A stretch of 64,000 bases of DNA from Trichomonas vaginalis G3 (taxonomy: Eukaryota; Parabasalia; Trichomonadida; Trichomonadidae), in NCBI RefSeq assembly GCF_026262505.1, contig NC_067207.1, positions 26,132,082 to 26,196,081 on the forward strand. The letters are read 5' to 3'. Position 1 is the first letter of the stretch. Each line of letters starts with the position of its first letter. The notes beneath the pieces were generated by a model. The model was not told where the DNA came from and did not search any database. It saw nothing but the letters and a program-made list of their open reading frames with translations. The translations under genes were made by a program, and so were the position numbers. Below, in pieces: positions 10,735-18,899 of this stretch.

Positions 10735-11612
10735 ATGTTAGAAAAAAAGTTTGCTGACATTGACAAGAAATTTGAGAATGTTTTGAAGAAGAACAAGAGG
10801 AAGTTAGAAAATGCTCAGATAAAAGCCTATACATGACAAGTTCTTATTTGCTCAGAATGGTATAACAGGTCTAATCGCACCACCTGGGTCGGGTAAGACT
10901 TTCACTTATCTTAAAATGGCTGCACAACAACAAGAACTAGATGAGAAGAACCCATTCTATGAGTTAGTAGTCATTTGTAGTACTTTCTGGTCAATTTACC
11001 AAACCGTCAATTCGTTCAAAGATATTATAAAAAGTCTAAGTTAGTATGTATAAAAGACTCTGAGTTGTTAGATTGGATTAAAGAAGTACCAAAGAAGAGT
11101 TTTGAAGTACAATGCTATAAATGAGTATGTTAATTCGAGTTTAAAGACCCAAATGAGGAAATGCAGAGAATATTAGAGAAGAAACACTTCAGAAACAAAC
11201 AGAAAGAGATAGAATACATTTCGAAGAAATTGCAATCTTACGATTGGAAAGACTTACCCTCACAGATGTCTTCTTATCTTAGATGACTTTGCTTCTCATC
11301 CTTTGTTAAAGAACAGAGAACAAGACATGTGTCGAATTCTCAAGAAGCTCAGACACTTTAACATCTCAGTTTGTCATTTGTGTACAGACAGCAAAGAGTT
11401 TTAAGTAAGGATGTTAAAAGAATACTTACTGATATCATACTTTTCCCTGGATTGTCCGAAGACGATTTCATGGACTTATGAAAGAGTCCATGGCAGGTAA
11501 GTTTGACAGACATGAACTATGGGAGAAGTACAAAGTCATACAAGACCCTCATACTTCTTTCAGAATTCATATCTACGCGAACAAAGTTCAAATTGTAAAA
11601 AGTCAAGCGTAA
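10735..11612 (+). pseudogene. ATP: FtsK/HerA-type genome-packaging ATPase, frameshifted
   Basis: Pumps DNA into the capsid in Polintons and related viruses. Walker A is clear (GLIAPPGSGKTFTYLKMAAQ, about 10868-10925), as is Walker B (LILDDFASHP, about 11272-11302), followed by HFNISVVICVQTAKSL, the sensor-like strand of this family, and a C-terminal region with FPGLSEDDFM. Start MLEKKFADIDKKFENV. Frame changes occur near 10830, 10990, 11110, 11265, 11400 and 11475. The expected restored length of about 290 residues matches the family. The Mav2 copy (61962-62834) shares the same domain order and is also broken. Confidence 0.85.
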
Positions 11613-11705
11613 AAATGTAAGTGTTTTAGTCTTAGTCTGTTGTGGTGCTGGGGCTGTCGGTTCTTCTGGCTTTGGAATGGACTCGGTTGGTGGTACGTCG
11701 GACAT
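11517..11705 (-). other. Short ORF starting MSDVPP at the edge of iteron array 1
   Basis: The minus-strand ATG at 11705 opens MSDVPPTESIPKPEEPTAPA and runs into sequence antisense to the ATPase end. The first about 28 residues (P/E/T-rich) look like the beginning of a real protein that has been cut off by recombination. A second copy of the start (MSDVPP) occurs at the edge of array 2 near 16165. I regard it as a truncated 5' end, not a functional gene. Confidence 0.35.
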
Positions 11706-12192
11706 TGTCTTGAAACAATAAAAGACTTGTCTTGAAAAAGTAAAAGACTTGTCTTGAAACAATAAAAGACTTGTCTTGAAAAAGTAAAAGACTTGTCTTG
11801 AAAAAGTAAAAGACTTGTCTTGAAAAAGTAAAAGACTTGTCTTGAAAAAGTAAAAGACTTGTCTTGAAAAAGTAAAAGACTTGTCTTGAAAAGTAAAAGA
11901 CTTGTCTTGAAAAAGTGAAAGACTTGTCTTGAAAAAGTACGGGTATCGTCTGAAAATCAAGACCACTGTTCTCAAATTTTGAGAACTTTTACACCAAAAA
12001 AATTTTCTTGAAAAATAACGGGTCTTGTCTTGAAAAGTAAAAGACTTGTCTTGAAAAAGTAAAAGACTTGTCTTGAAAAAGTAAAAGACTTGTCTTGAAA
12101 AAGTAAAAGACTTGTCTTGAAAAAGTAAAAGACTTGTCTTGAAACAATAAAAGACTTGTCTGAAAAAGTAAAAGACTTGTCTTGAAACAATG
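11703..12192. repeat. Iteron array 1: about 18 copies of a 22-bp unit with a central palindrome
   Basis: Tandem 22-bp units contain AAGACTTGTCTTG plus AAAAAGTA (variant AACAATA). They lie on both sides of a non-repeat centre (11940-12030) that holds GTTCTCAAATTTTGAGAAC (11968-11986). The array is bordered by inverted ends GTCGGACAT and ATGACCGAC, each containing an outward-facing ATG. The unit is open in several frames, which creates repetitive spurious ORFs. Iterons around a palindrome are common in origins and regulatory binding platforms; the role here is not known. Confidence 0.85.
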
Positions 12193-12264
12193 ACCGACAT
12201 AGACCCAGCAGATGAGGCAATCTACCTTATAGAGCTACCTGAGCCATCTTTGTGTCAAGCTTGA
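12190..12264 (+). other. 24-residue ORF MTDIDPADEAIYLIE at the right edge of array 1
   Basis: The first 15 codons (MTDIDPADEAIYLIE) are identical to those at 16616 beside array 2, then the sequences diverge and stop. The identical start at two arrays suggests that both carry the 5' end of the same gene; neither seems full length. Confidence 0.35.
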
Positions 12265-12280
12265 AAAATAAAGAGTGCAT

Positions 12281-13107
12281 TTACTCTACTTGTTTGAAGT
12301 TGTCAAAATACTCTGTTATTTTTTCCTTTAACAATGTAAACTTCTTTGAATGTAAGTATTGTACAACCTTTCATATCATAGTGTGTTTGAGTAACGTATC
12401 TTGAACTATTTGTTTCACATCTTCATTTGGGTCATTGAAATCGGTAAGTTTTCGCGATAGAACCAATTTCTGTCAAGATTTGTAAATCTTAGCAAGGTCG
12501 TAAAAGCTTTTGTTGTTTCTTCTGACTAAATGCAACATAACCATATCTTTATCTTCTTCATTTTCCATCTCTTCAGTATAAATCATATACTTATAGTTCT
12601 TTTCCTTTCCTTTTGGTACCGAACGTGGTATTCTTTGTTGTTTGTCTTTTGCTTCAAGCTTGTTCTCTAGCTCTTCACGTTCTGTCTATGAATTTCGTCA
12701 AGAAGTTTACAAACATACCAAGCATAACGAGCTGAAAGCCCACATTGCTAACATTTACAAGAAGTCTATGTACATAATATCTCTCAAACCATTTGGCAAT
12801 TTTTTCACGATTTTCATAGAGTTTTGGCGACTGGGGTTTTCTTCCTACTCGCTGTTCTTCACTGTTTTCAGAAAAAAGTATGTCTCGCTGTGCTTCGCTC
12901 AAAAGTTCTTGTGTGCTTGTTCCTAAACCAGTCTTTAGGAAGCTTAGTGTCTGGAGCAAAACATGCTGTCAAAATACTTTGCATTTGGTACATGTCATCT
13001 TTGACCGAACGAATGAGACGGAGTTGTTTGTTAAACTGAACCCACTCATATTCTTCATTTATAGCTTCATGGACTATAACTGTTGTTGTGTTCTCTGTTG
13101 TTGACAT
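12281..13107 (-). pseudogene. KilA-N-type protein containing a translated hairpin repeat, frameshifted
   Basis: Homologue of Mav2 61053-61945. Start MSTTENTTTVIVHEAINEEY; the KilA-N-like core (YYVHRLLVN ... ASP-type helix) follows an inserted segment EQRVGRKPQSPKLYEN encoded by one copy of the 27-nt hairpin/27-nt linker repeat (hairpin at 12826-12852). The Mav2 gene has two copies at the same place. Frame changes occur near 12890, 12760 and 12690 and again towards the C-terminus. KilA-N domains bind DNA in large DNA viruses and phages, so a regulatory role in the element is likely. Downstream lies iteron array 1. Confidence 0.65.
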
Positions 13108-13195
13108 ATCTGTCTTTACATACAAAATAAAAAAATAAAAAAAAATAAAATTAGCGTTATTTTCTATCTTGTATAAAAGACCAAAAATAAACGCT

Positions 13196-13810
13196 TTACA
13201 TGTATTTTTCAGCAACTTCGTCAAATAATTTTATAGCTTTATCTATCTCATCTACTTCAAACGTTTCTTTACCTTTCGTGGGAGCACCATACATTTTCTC
13301 AAACTTTTCAAGCAGTTCTGTTTCAGCAGCTCTCATATCGTTAACGAACACAACCTTAACTCTATTGACTGTACTGTCATATCTTTTAGTTATATTATAT
13401 GTTCTTCCTATCTTATATCTTTTTGTATTGAAGTCCTTCGGTTTCTGAACGATGTAAAGTAAGCCTTCACTGCAACGTTCCGTATCGAATGAACCATATG
13501 TTATGAAATTATATCCAACAACTGGGTCTAACCAGAACAAAACTACTGGTATAAGACTTTTGTCTATAAGATATGCTGTAGTTCCATAGAATCTTACCGA
13601 TATCATAAGCTCAGGATTTCTTGTCAAAATTTTCTGAGTTGAAGCATTTTTAACCCAGTCGTGTGCTTTCTTTCCTTCAGATAGTGTTAAAATGTCTGAC
13701 AAAGAATATTTGTTGTATTTCTTTGAGTATCTTACGTTTAAATCACCAATTCTAACCATTTTGGTGTCATTGTCTATCTTTCTAACTGTTTCAAACTCAG
13801 TGTTTGACAT
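13196..13810 (-). CDS. KilA-N-like protein with T5orf172 (GIY-YIG-like) domain
   Basis: 204 residues, intact. The N-terminal about 100 residues (VRYSKKYNKYSLSDILTLSE ... WVKNASTQKILTRNPELMIS) resemble the KilA-N/MSV199 type of DNA-binding module. Residues about 115-200 carry the T5orf172 pattern: GLLYIVQKP, YKIGRTYNITKRYDS (the GIY-YIG-like 'YIV...KIGRT'), VKVVFVNDMRAAETELLEKF and KGKETFEVDEIDKAI. This domain pair is common in viral Bro/KilA proteins. The start MSNTEFETV follows a class A A/T block and GTATGTAAGAACAGGAA. The Mav2 homologue is interrupted at its last codon by a transposon. Confidence 0.8.
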   Translation of the reverse strand: MSNTEFETVRKIDNDTKMVRIGDLNVRYSKKYNKYSLSDILTLSEGKKAHDWVKNASTQKILTRNPELMISVRFYGTTAYLIDKSLIPVVLFWLDPVVGYNFITYGSFDTERCSEGLLYIVQKPKDFNTKRYKIGRTYNITKRYDSTVNRVKVVFVNDMRAAETELLEKFEKMYGAPTKGKETFEVDEIDKAIKLFDEVAEKYM

Positions 13811-14258
13811 TTCCTGTTCTTACATACAAAATAAAAAAAATATTTTAAAAAAACTAGCTTTTATTTTCTATCTTAAGGAAATTCATGAAATTTGGTCATT
13901 TTACTCAGAATTCAATAAAATATATTTTAGGCGACCAGGTCACTCGGTTAAATGAACTTCTCTGAAAAAGTGTGACAACATGACATTTTGACAACAACAC
14001 AGGAAATATACTTCTTCGTAAATGTTTTGTCAAGACTTCTTCGTAATGAGCGTAAATCAGACAAAAATATATTTTAGGGTAGAAGGGTATATCTACCCCG
14101 TTTTCTACCCTCATTTCTACCCCATATGTCCTTACTGAAAAAGTATGTGTTCCATATGTCATTTTACTCAGAATTTTATACAGAATTCAATAAAAATATA
14201 TTTTAGGGTAGAAGGGTATATCTACCCCGTTTTCTACCCTCATTTCTACCATAACTAT
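13811..14258. repeat. Promoter block and CTACCC repeat cluster
   Basis: The first about 45 bases are the class A promoter-like block of the T5orf172 gene. Beyond it are two dispersed copies of the repeat with CTACCC half-sites (about 14068-14124 and 14195-14250), TTTTACTCAGAATT segments shared with the terminal repeat, and fragments of the ACTTCTTCGTAA unit (about 14008-14050). No gene seen. Confidence 0.7.
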
Positions 14259-15167
14259 TTACAAGCGTTTTACATGGTATATGTTGTGATGGTTCATGAC
14301 TTTAAACAGTTTTGTAGCTTCTATTTCTTCACGAAGGATATCAAAAATTTTAACTATGCCGAAGGTTTCTTTATATTTCTTCTTGACATCTGAAAGAAGG
14401 AAATCGTTAGCAGTTGGATAGTTTTTGTTCAGAAATGTCAACATGTCCATTTTATCTTCTGCTGGTTTCTCTACTTCTTTCTTTAAGTCAGTATGGTCTT
14501 TTCTCATTCTTTCTATCTCTTTGACGGAGTAGTTATATTTCCTTGTTGCTGCTTTACATTTTGAACATTGTGAGTTCATTTTTGCGTTATATTCTGAAAT
14601 TTGTCCTGCTAGTATGACTAAGGCGTCAATTGCTCTCTTTAACTCAAAAGTTGCGGGTTTTATCTGTTCATTCCATATCTTACCTCTTCTATCTTTATCT
14701 CTTATCTGCCATACACATTTTGCAACTAACGAAACAAAGTTGTCGTAGGTCTTAAATTCTTCAGATTTATATATGTCAATGAAATATACCATATCGCAAT
14801 CTTTGTCCATGACTTTGTGGTTGCAATGAAATCCAAGAAACTCATAGTTTACCTTTCGTATGAACTTCTTTATTTCTACCGAGTCAGTTGCTTTGACTTC
14901 TATTTCATCGAATTCGGGAATAGTGAGCTTTTGTTGTTGTATTTCAGGAAGTTTAGGTAAATGGTCAATAATATCCTGCATTTCATAAAGATATTCTTCA
15001 TTTGTTTCATCTTTCGCACTACAGTCTAAATCTCCTTGGAGAAGTTCTTGCTTTATCTTCTGGATTTCTGTTTCGAAAGTATATGAAGAAGGAATGAAGC
15101 TTTTCATCTCTACTAACATTGAAGTTGGGTTCATGACTAACGAGTTTGGTGCTGTTGTTGCTAACAT
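14259..15167 (-). CDS. Conserved 302-residue Maverick protein with possible zinc ligands
   Basis: Intact here and in Mav2 (55388-56329). It begins MLATTAPNSLVMNPTSMLVE, has a helical acidic N-terminal half, then FLGFHCNHKVMDKDCDMVY (His/Cys cluster, about residues 118-136) and a later C-x2-C (QCSKCKAATRKYNYS, about residue 205) that could bind a metal. A charged helical tract follows, then a C-terminal domain FLLSDVKKKYKETFGIVKIF that looks like a winged-helix or viral accessory-domain end. It lies among KilA-N genes and shares their class A promoter-like block, suggesting a regulatory or replication role. No family assigned. Confidence 0.75.
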   Translation of the reverse strand: MLATTAPNSLVMNPTSMLVEMKSFIPSSYTFETEIQKIKQELLQGDLDCSAKDETNEEYLYEMQDIIDHLPKLPEIQQQKLTIPEFDEIEVKATDSVEIKKFIRKVNYEFLGFHCNHKVMDKDCDMVYFIDIYKSEEFKTYDNFVSLVAKCVWQIRDKDRRGKIWNEQIKPATFELKRAIDALVILAGQISEYNAKMNSQCSKCKAATRKYNYSVKEIERMRKDHTDLKKEVEKPAEDKMDMLTFLNKNYPTANDFLLSDVKKKYKETFGIVKIFDILREEIEATKLFKVMNHHNIYHVKRL

Positions 15168-15205
15168 GTTCTTACAATAAAAATAAAAAAATATTTTTTG
15201 GTGGG
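15168..15205 (-). promoter_or_regulatory. Class A A/T promoter block with CCACCA cap
   Basis: On the minus strand: CCACCAAAAAATATTTTTTT then ATTTTTATTGTAAGAAC directly before the ATG. The same sequence, including CCACCA and TTGTAAGAAC, stands before the KilA-N gene at 16121-16158. Confidence 0.5.
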
Positions 15206-15457
15206 ACTACCTTTATTTTATTTCAGCACAAAATGAACGAGTTTGGTTTAAAAATACGGTGGAGCCAAAAATGGCTCGACCTCAAAACAAGCATTTTGTG
15301 AAGAATATACCAACCCGCGGAATTCCGCGGGTTGCTTTTTTTATACAAAATGAACGAGTTTTGTGTGTTTTCTACGAGGGTAGAAAAGAGGGTAGAAAAC
15401 GGGGTAGATATACCCTTCTACCCTAAAATATATTTTTGTCGAAAAAAAATGGTTCAT
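15206..15457. repeat. Hairpin elements and CTACCC repeat between two genes
   Basis: Contains three structures. A GAGCCA-AAAA-TGGCTC hairpin (15261-15276) sits inside longer arms CACAAAATG (about 15228) and CATTTTGTG (15292-15300). A perfect AACCCGCGG-AATT-CCGCGGGTT hairpin (15312-15333) is flanked by CATTTTGTG and ACAAAATG. Then comes one CTACCC repeat (15377-15425). The second hairpin and its flanks recur inside the neighbouring KilA-N coding sequence. No gene here. Confidence 0.75.
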
Positions 15458-16120
15458 TTACTCACAATATTTTTGTACAAAACGACCCCAAACTTTTAAC
15501 TTCTTTTCTGCAGCTTCTAATGCTATCTTAGCGAGTTCATATTCTCTAAATTCTCTCTTTAAATCTTCTTGTTCCCATTGGTCTAGTTCGTATGGAGAAT
15601 CTCTATAACCAGAACATATCTCACGTTCATGTTCTATTTGTTTTTCATGCATTTTTCTAACTTCTTCTTCAAACAAAGGTTTTGCATTCTCTACTGTATC
15701 TTCAAGTTCTTCTTCATCTAACTTCTCATGAACTTTCTTGTCTATGGAGTCCAGAATTTTTCCAACTGCTATACAATATTTTGGAGAAGCCCACATTGCA
15801 ATATAGTTTACGAGTCTTGGGTCTACATACATTCCTCTAACCTGTTTGATTTCATCCGGAATTCCTGCATGAACTTTGTATAAAAAGCAACCCGCCGTTT
15901 TCCGCGGGTTGGTATATTCTTCACAAAATGCCTTAAAATACTCTTCCCAGGACTTATTTTCCAACAACCTTCTAAAGTCTTTCCTAAACTGCTGACACAT
16001 CTTTGTTGCATTTATATAACCATCCTTGTCTCTACGTAAGACTTCAATACCGTTGTAAGTGCCTTTTGTGAATGTTTCGCCATTAGATTTGTTCGTGAAC
16101 GTTTTTGCTTCGACTGACAT
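15458..16120 (-). CDS. KilA-N domain protein carrying an in-frame hairpin insertion
   Basis: 220 residues, intact. A canonical KilA-N domain spans about residues 20-135: YNGIEVLRRDKDGYINATKM, FRKDFRRLLENKSWEEYF, then GMYVDPRLVNYIAMWASPKY with the conserved W-x-SP. Between these halves lies EEYTNPRKTAGCFLYK, encoded by 15875-15930, which is a copy of the hairpin element found at 15292-15351. The C-terminal third is charged coiled coil ending WGRFVQKYCE. KilA-N proteins are DNA-binding regulators in viruses and phages. The gene has no counterpart in the visible part of Mav2. Confidence 0.85.
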   Translation of the reverse strand: MSVEAKTFTNKSNGETFTKGTYNGIEVLRRDKDGYINATKMCQQFRKDFRRLLENKSWEEYFKAFCEEYTNPRKTAGCFLYKVHAGIPDEIKQVRGMYVDPRLVNYIAMWASPKYCIAVGKILDSIDKKVHEKLDEEELEDTVENAKPLFEEEVRKMHEKQIEHEREICSGYRDSPYELDQWEQEDLKREFREYELAKIALEAAEKKLKVWGRFVQKYCE

Positions 16121-16158
16121 TTCTGTTCTTACAATAAAAATAAAAAAATATTTTTTGG
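16121..16158 (-). promoter_or_regulatory. Class A A/T promoter block of the KilA-N gene
   Basis: On the minus strand: CCACCAAAAAATATTTTTTT, ATTTTTATTGTAAGAACAG, then AAATG. It matches the block at 15168-15205 base for base over most of its length. The overlapping MSDVPP start of array 2 reads through it. Confidence 0.5.
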
Positions 16159-16187
16159 TGGGACGTCGGACATTCGTTTGTGGCTTA

Positions 16188-16618
16188 ACCGTCGGACATT
16201 GTCTTGAAACAATAAAAGACTTGTCTTGAAAAAGTAAAAGACTTGTCTTGAAACAATAAAAGACTTGTCTTGAAAAAGTAAAAGACTTGTCTTGAAAAAG
16301 TAAAAGACTTGTCTTGAAAAAGTAAAAGACTTGTCTTGAAAAAGTAAAAGACTTGTCTTGAAAAAGTAAAAGACTTGTCTTGAAAAAGTACGGGTATCGT
16401 CTTCAATCAAGACCACTGTTCTCAAATTTGAGAACTTTACACCAAAAAATTTCTTGAAAAATAACGGGTCTTGTCTTGAAAAAGTAAAAGACTTGTCTTG
16501 AAAAAGTAAAAGACTTGTCTTGAAAAAGTAAAAGACTTGTCTTGAAAAAGTAAAAGACTTGTCTTGAAACAATAAAAGACTTGTCTTGAAAAAGTAAAAG
16601 ACTTGTCTTGAAACAATG
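16188..16618. repeat. Iteron array 2: about 15 copies of the 22-bp unit
   Basis: Same unit, orientation and border sequences as array 1. The non-repeat centre (about 16390-16470) contains the perfect 18-bp palindrome GTTCTCAAATTTGAGAAC (16418-16435). The border GTCGGACAT is present twice on the left (16166-16174 and 16192-16200). Arrays 1 and 2 are direct repeats enclosing the KilA-N/T5orf172 cassette of about 4 kb. Confidence 0.85.
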
Positions 16619-16708
16619 ACCGACATAGACCCAGCAGATGAGGCAATCTACCTTATAGAGATAAATGAGCTAGTTAGGAACTACACATTTAAATTCAAAT
16701 TCGAATAA
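16616..16708 (+). other. 30-residue ORF starting MTDIDPADEAIYLIE
   Basis: Shares its first 15 codons with the ORF at 12190, then reads EINELVRNYTFKFKFE to a stop, just before the tail-to-tail end of the polymerase gene. Probably a short real peptide or a gene start preserved with the array; low confidence. Confidence 0.35.
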
Positions 16709-16715
16709 AAATTTT

Positions 16716-18869
16716 TTATTTCATGCAATGTTTAACTATTTCACCATCTTCTTTAACACCCCAGTACTTACGCTTGGAGAGAACATGAACTTCGGAAAAT
16801 ACCTTATCTAGCTTAAAACAGCCCATCTTCTCACCGACCATACCCATTTCAATGAGTTTGTTGTACCCTTCTTCGTTCGTCATGAGTGCGTCAATGTTCT
16901 CATAGTAAACCTTCACTTTGGATTTGACTTCGGAGAAGAATTTGTTGTAGTTGTCAAGGACTGCCTTTGCGAACTGAGGGTAAGACCAATGTTCGACAAT
17001 AGGTTTTAATGTGGTTACTAAGCCACTTTCACCTTCGGTAAATTCGTATTTCAAAACAAAAGGGGAGAACCTTTCAACAAAGTTGTCGACCTTCTCATAG
17101 TGTTTACTCTTCATCTCTTGAGGTTTCTTAATGGAATATCCCCATGTCGAATTCATAAGCAATTTGAGTGTCATTGCAAGTTTGGGGTTTGAAGCTTTCC
17201 TAATATCATACAGTTGTTGTATGACTTTTCCAACTGTATAGTTCCTTCCCGGAAACTCACCATCTTCGTTTGGAATTCCAGTTGGGATATATTGGACGAA
17301 CCTCATGTACGCAGCGTTAAGGTCGACATAGTATATTTTTTCATCTGAGTCGAACTTATCGCATCCAATGGGTCCGGTTCGTGGAAATTCAAGTGAGTCT
17401 CTTATCTTCTGAGAAACTTCTCCTGTTATCTCATAAACATCGTCGAAGCAACCTGTTTCATATAAAACCTTCTGACCTAACTCAGATGCTCTCCAATACA
17501 ATTTGACGTCAATTGGATGTCTCAATGGAAGTTTGTTTATAGCATCTTGAAGTTCTTGCAACCTCATTGGAAGTTCTTCTGGTTCAGGTTGGTATCCGAA
17601 CAATCCAACTCCTTTTGGAATTGTGTACTTCTTTTGTACTAGAACTTTGTCTGGAACAACTTTTGGTCTTGCTAACAATGAAAAGTTTGTTTCGTCTTTT
17701 GGTACAAAAGTTTCTGTCAGCTTGTCATCTGGAATTGGTTCCAACAAACCTTTCTCGAAAAGAATGTTTACAGCTCTGACAATGTTGCACTTGCCTTTTC
17801 CGAACAATGGGTTTGTAAGACTTTCGTTCAACATGAAGTGGTTGTGGACAATTACAATCTTCAACCATGGTAAATTGAACTCAACAACATAGTCGTCATG
17901 TGAAGAACCTTTCTCAGTCGGTATGTTGACTCGGATATTGACATTTGCCAACGGTGCAATTTTTGCCAATTGACCTCTGAGAATGTACCTTGTCTTCACA
18001 CATGACTCAAGATACTTCATCTTCTCTTCTGTAACAAGACCAGAGTTCCTGAGACATGTAAGAATACAAGGTTCATTGACAATTGTTTCAATTGAATTGT
18101 AAATTCCATACCTTGTCAAGTCAATGTCAGACTTATTTATGAACGGAAAGTATCCAGCATGTTGTCTGACTGCTTGAGGGTTAGGTTGGTACCATTCGAA
18201 CTTGACACTTGCAATTCCTTCAATTGCATTCAAAATGTCTGAGTCGGAGTCAACCATTTGTTCTCTCTTTGTAGTCTTGAAAGCGTCAAGAAGTTGTGCG
18301 GCTGTTGTGACATTGCCATGGGCATAGTATATATGACCATCTAAATCTGTTACGGTTAGTCTGAGATTGTATCCTTTCTTATTTCCGTCTTGAATGGCAG
18401 CAAGTACTCCCATGAAGCCTTCTTTGTTCTTTCCTTCGTCAAAGTTTACTGTAAAGGTTCGACCAGATGTAATTTGACTTCTAACTTCACGATACTTTTC
18501 ATATGCATATCTTGTTCTTTCCATGGGAGCATGTTTGTCTTCACCTTTTCCTTTTTTCCTTCTCAAGGGATGCAATTGTTCGTTATGTTTCCAGTAGAAC
18601 CTGGCAAAGCCGTCGTGTCCTTCAACCTGCGGCTCACTAACATCGAAAGGCAAGTTCATAAGACGCTCTTCTTCTAATCTCTCTAGTCTGTTTGGATAAT
18701 TGGCGCGTGCTGTTTCAAGGTCCATTTCGTAGGTCAGACCAGCCAGTTTGTCATAGACTTTTATGGGTCTTCCCTTCCTATATTTAAAATTCTTTGAAAG
18801 TCTCCAACCATATCTTTCTAACTCTGCTTTTATTCTAGCAGACCTTCTATCCATTCTATACGGGGGCAT
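16716..18869 (-). CDS. POLB: Protein-primed family B DNA polymerase
   Basis: Replicates the element from a protein primer at the termini. 717 residues, intact. Palm motifs in order: motif A YYVDLNAAYMRF (about 514-525), motif B LKLLMNSTWGYSIKKP (about 565-580; the K...NS..G pattern) and motif C KVYYENIDALM (about 655-665). Motif C has N where the usual YxDTDS has its first Asp; the second Asp is kept. An N-terminal basic region (residues 1-40) and a long middle (KFEWYQPNPQ, GYFPFINKSDIDL) precede the palm; I could not place classical exonuclease motifs with confidence. It is shorter than many Polinton polymerases (often above 1000 residues). The class A promoter block precedes the start. The Mav2 homologue is frameshifted. 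Confidence 0.9.
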   Translation of the reverse strand: MPPYRMDRRSARIKAELERYGWRLSKNFKYRKGRPIKVYDKLAGLTYEMDLETARANYPNRLERLEEERLMNLPFDVSEPQVEGHDGFARFYWKHNEQLHPLRRKKGKGEDKHAPMERTRYAYEKYREVRSQITSGRTFTVNFDEGKNKEGFMGVLAAIQDGNKKGYNLRLTVTDLDGHIYYAHGNVTTAAQLLDAFKTTKREQMVDSDSDILNAIEGIASVKFEWYQPNPQAVRQHAGYFPFINKSDIDLTRYGIYNSIETIVNEPCILTCLRNSGLVTEEKMKYLESCVKTRYILRGQLAKIAPLANVNIRVNIPTEKGSSHDDYVVEFNLPWLKIVIVHNHFMLNESLTNPLFGKGKCNIVRAVNILFEKGLLEPIPDDKLTETFVPKDETNFSLLARPKVVPDKVLVQKKYTIPKGVGLFGYQPEPEELPMRLQELQDAINKLPLRHPIDVKLYWRASELGQKVLYETGCFDDVYEITGEVSQKIRDSLEFPRTGPIGCDKFDSDEKIYYVDLNAAYMRFVQYIPTGIPNEDGEFPGRNYTVGKVIQQLYDIRKASNPKLAMTLKLLMNSTWGYSIKKPQEMKSKHYEKVDNFVERFSPFVLKYEFTEGESGLVTTLKPIVEHWSYPQFAKAVLDNYNKFFSEVKSKVKVYYENIDALMTNEEGYNKLIEMGMVGEKMGCFKLDKVFSEVHVLSKRKYWGVKEDGEIVKHCMK

Positions 18870-18899
18870 TTCTATAAAAATAAAAAAATATTTTTTTCT
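18870..18899 (-). promoter_or_regulatory. Class A A/T promoter block of POLB
   Basis: Minus strand reads AAATATTTTTTTATTTTTAT then AGAAATG; the same block occurs at 51575-51603 in Mav2. Confidence 0.5.

Noticed and set aside
11517-12220. Long minus-strand ORFs with repeated FKTSLLLFQDK/SRQVFYF text
   Set aside because: They are translations of the 22-bp iteron array, which is open in several frames; the same peptides appear in array 2 in other frames. No protein-like composition.
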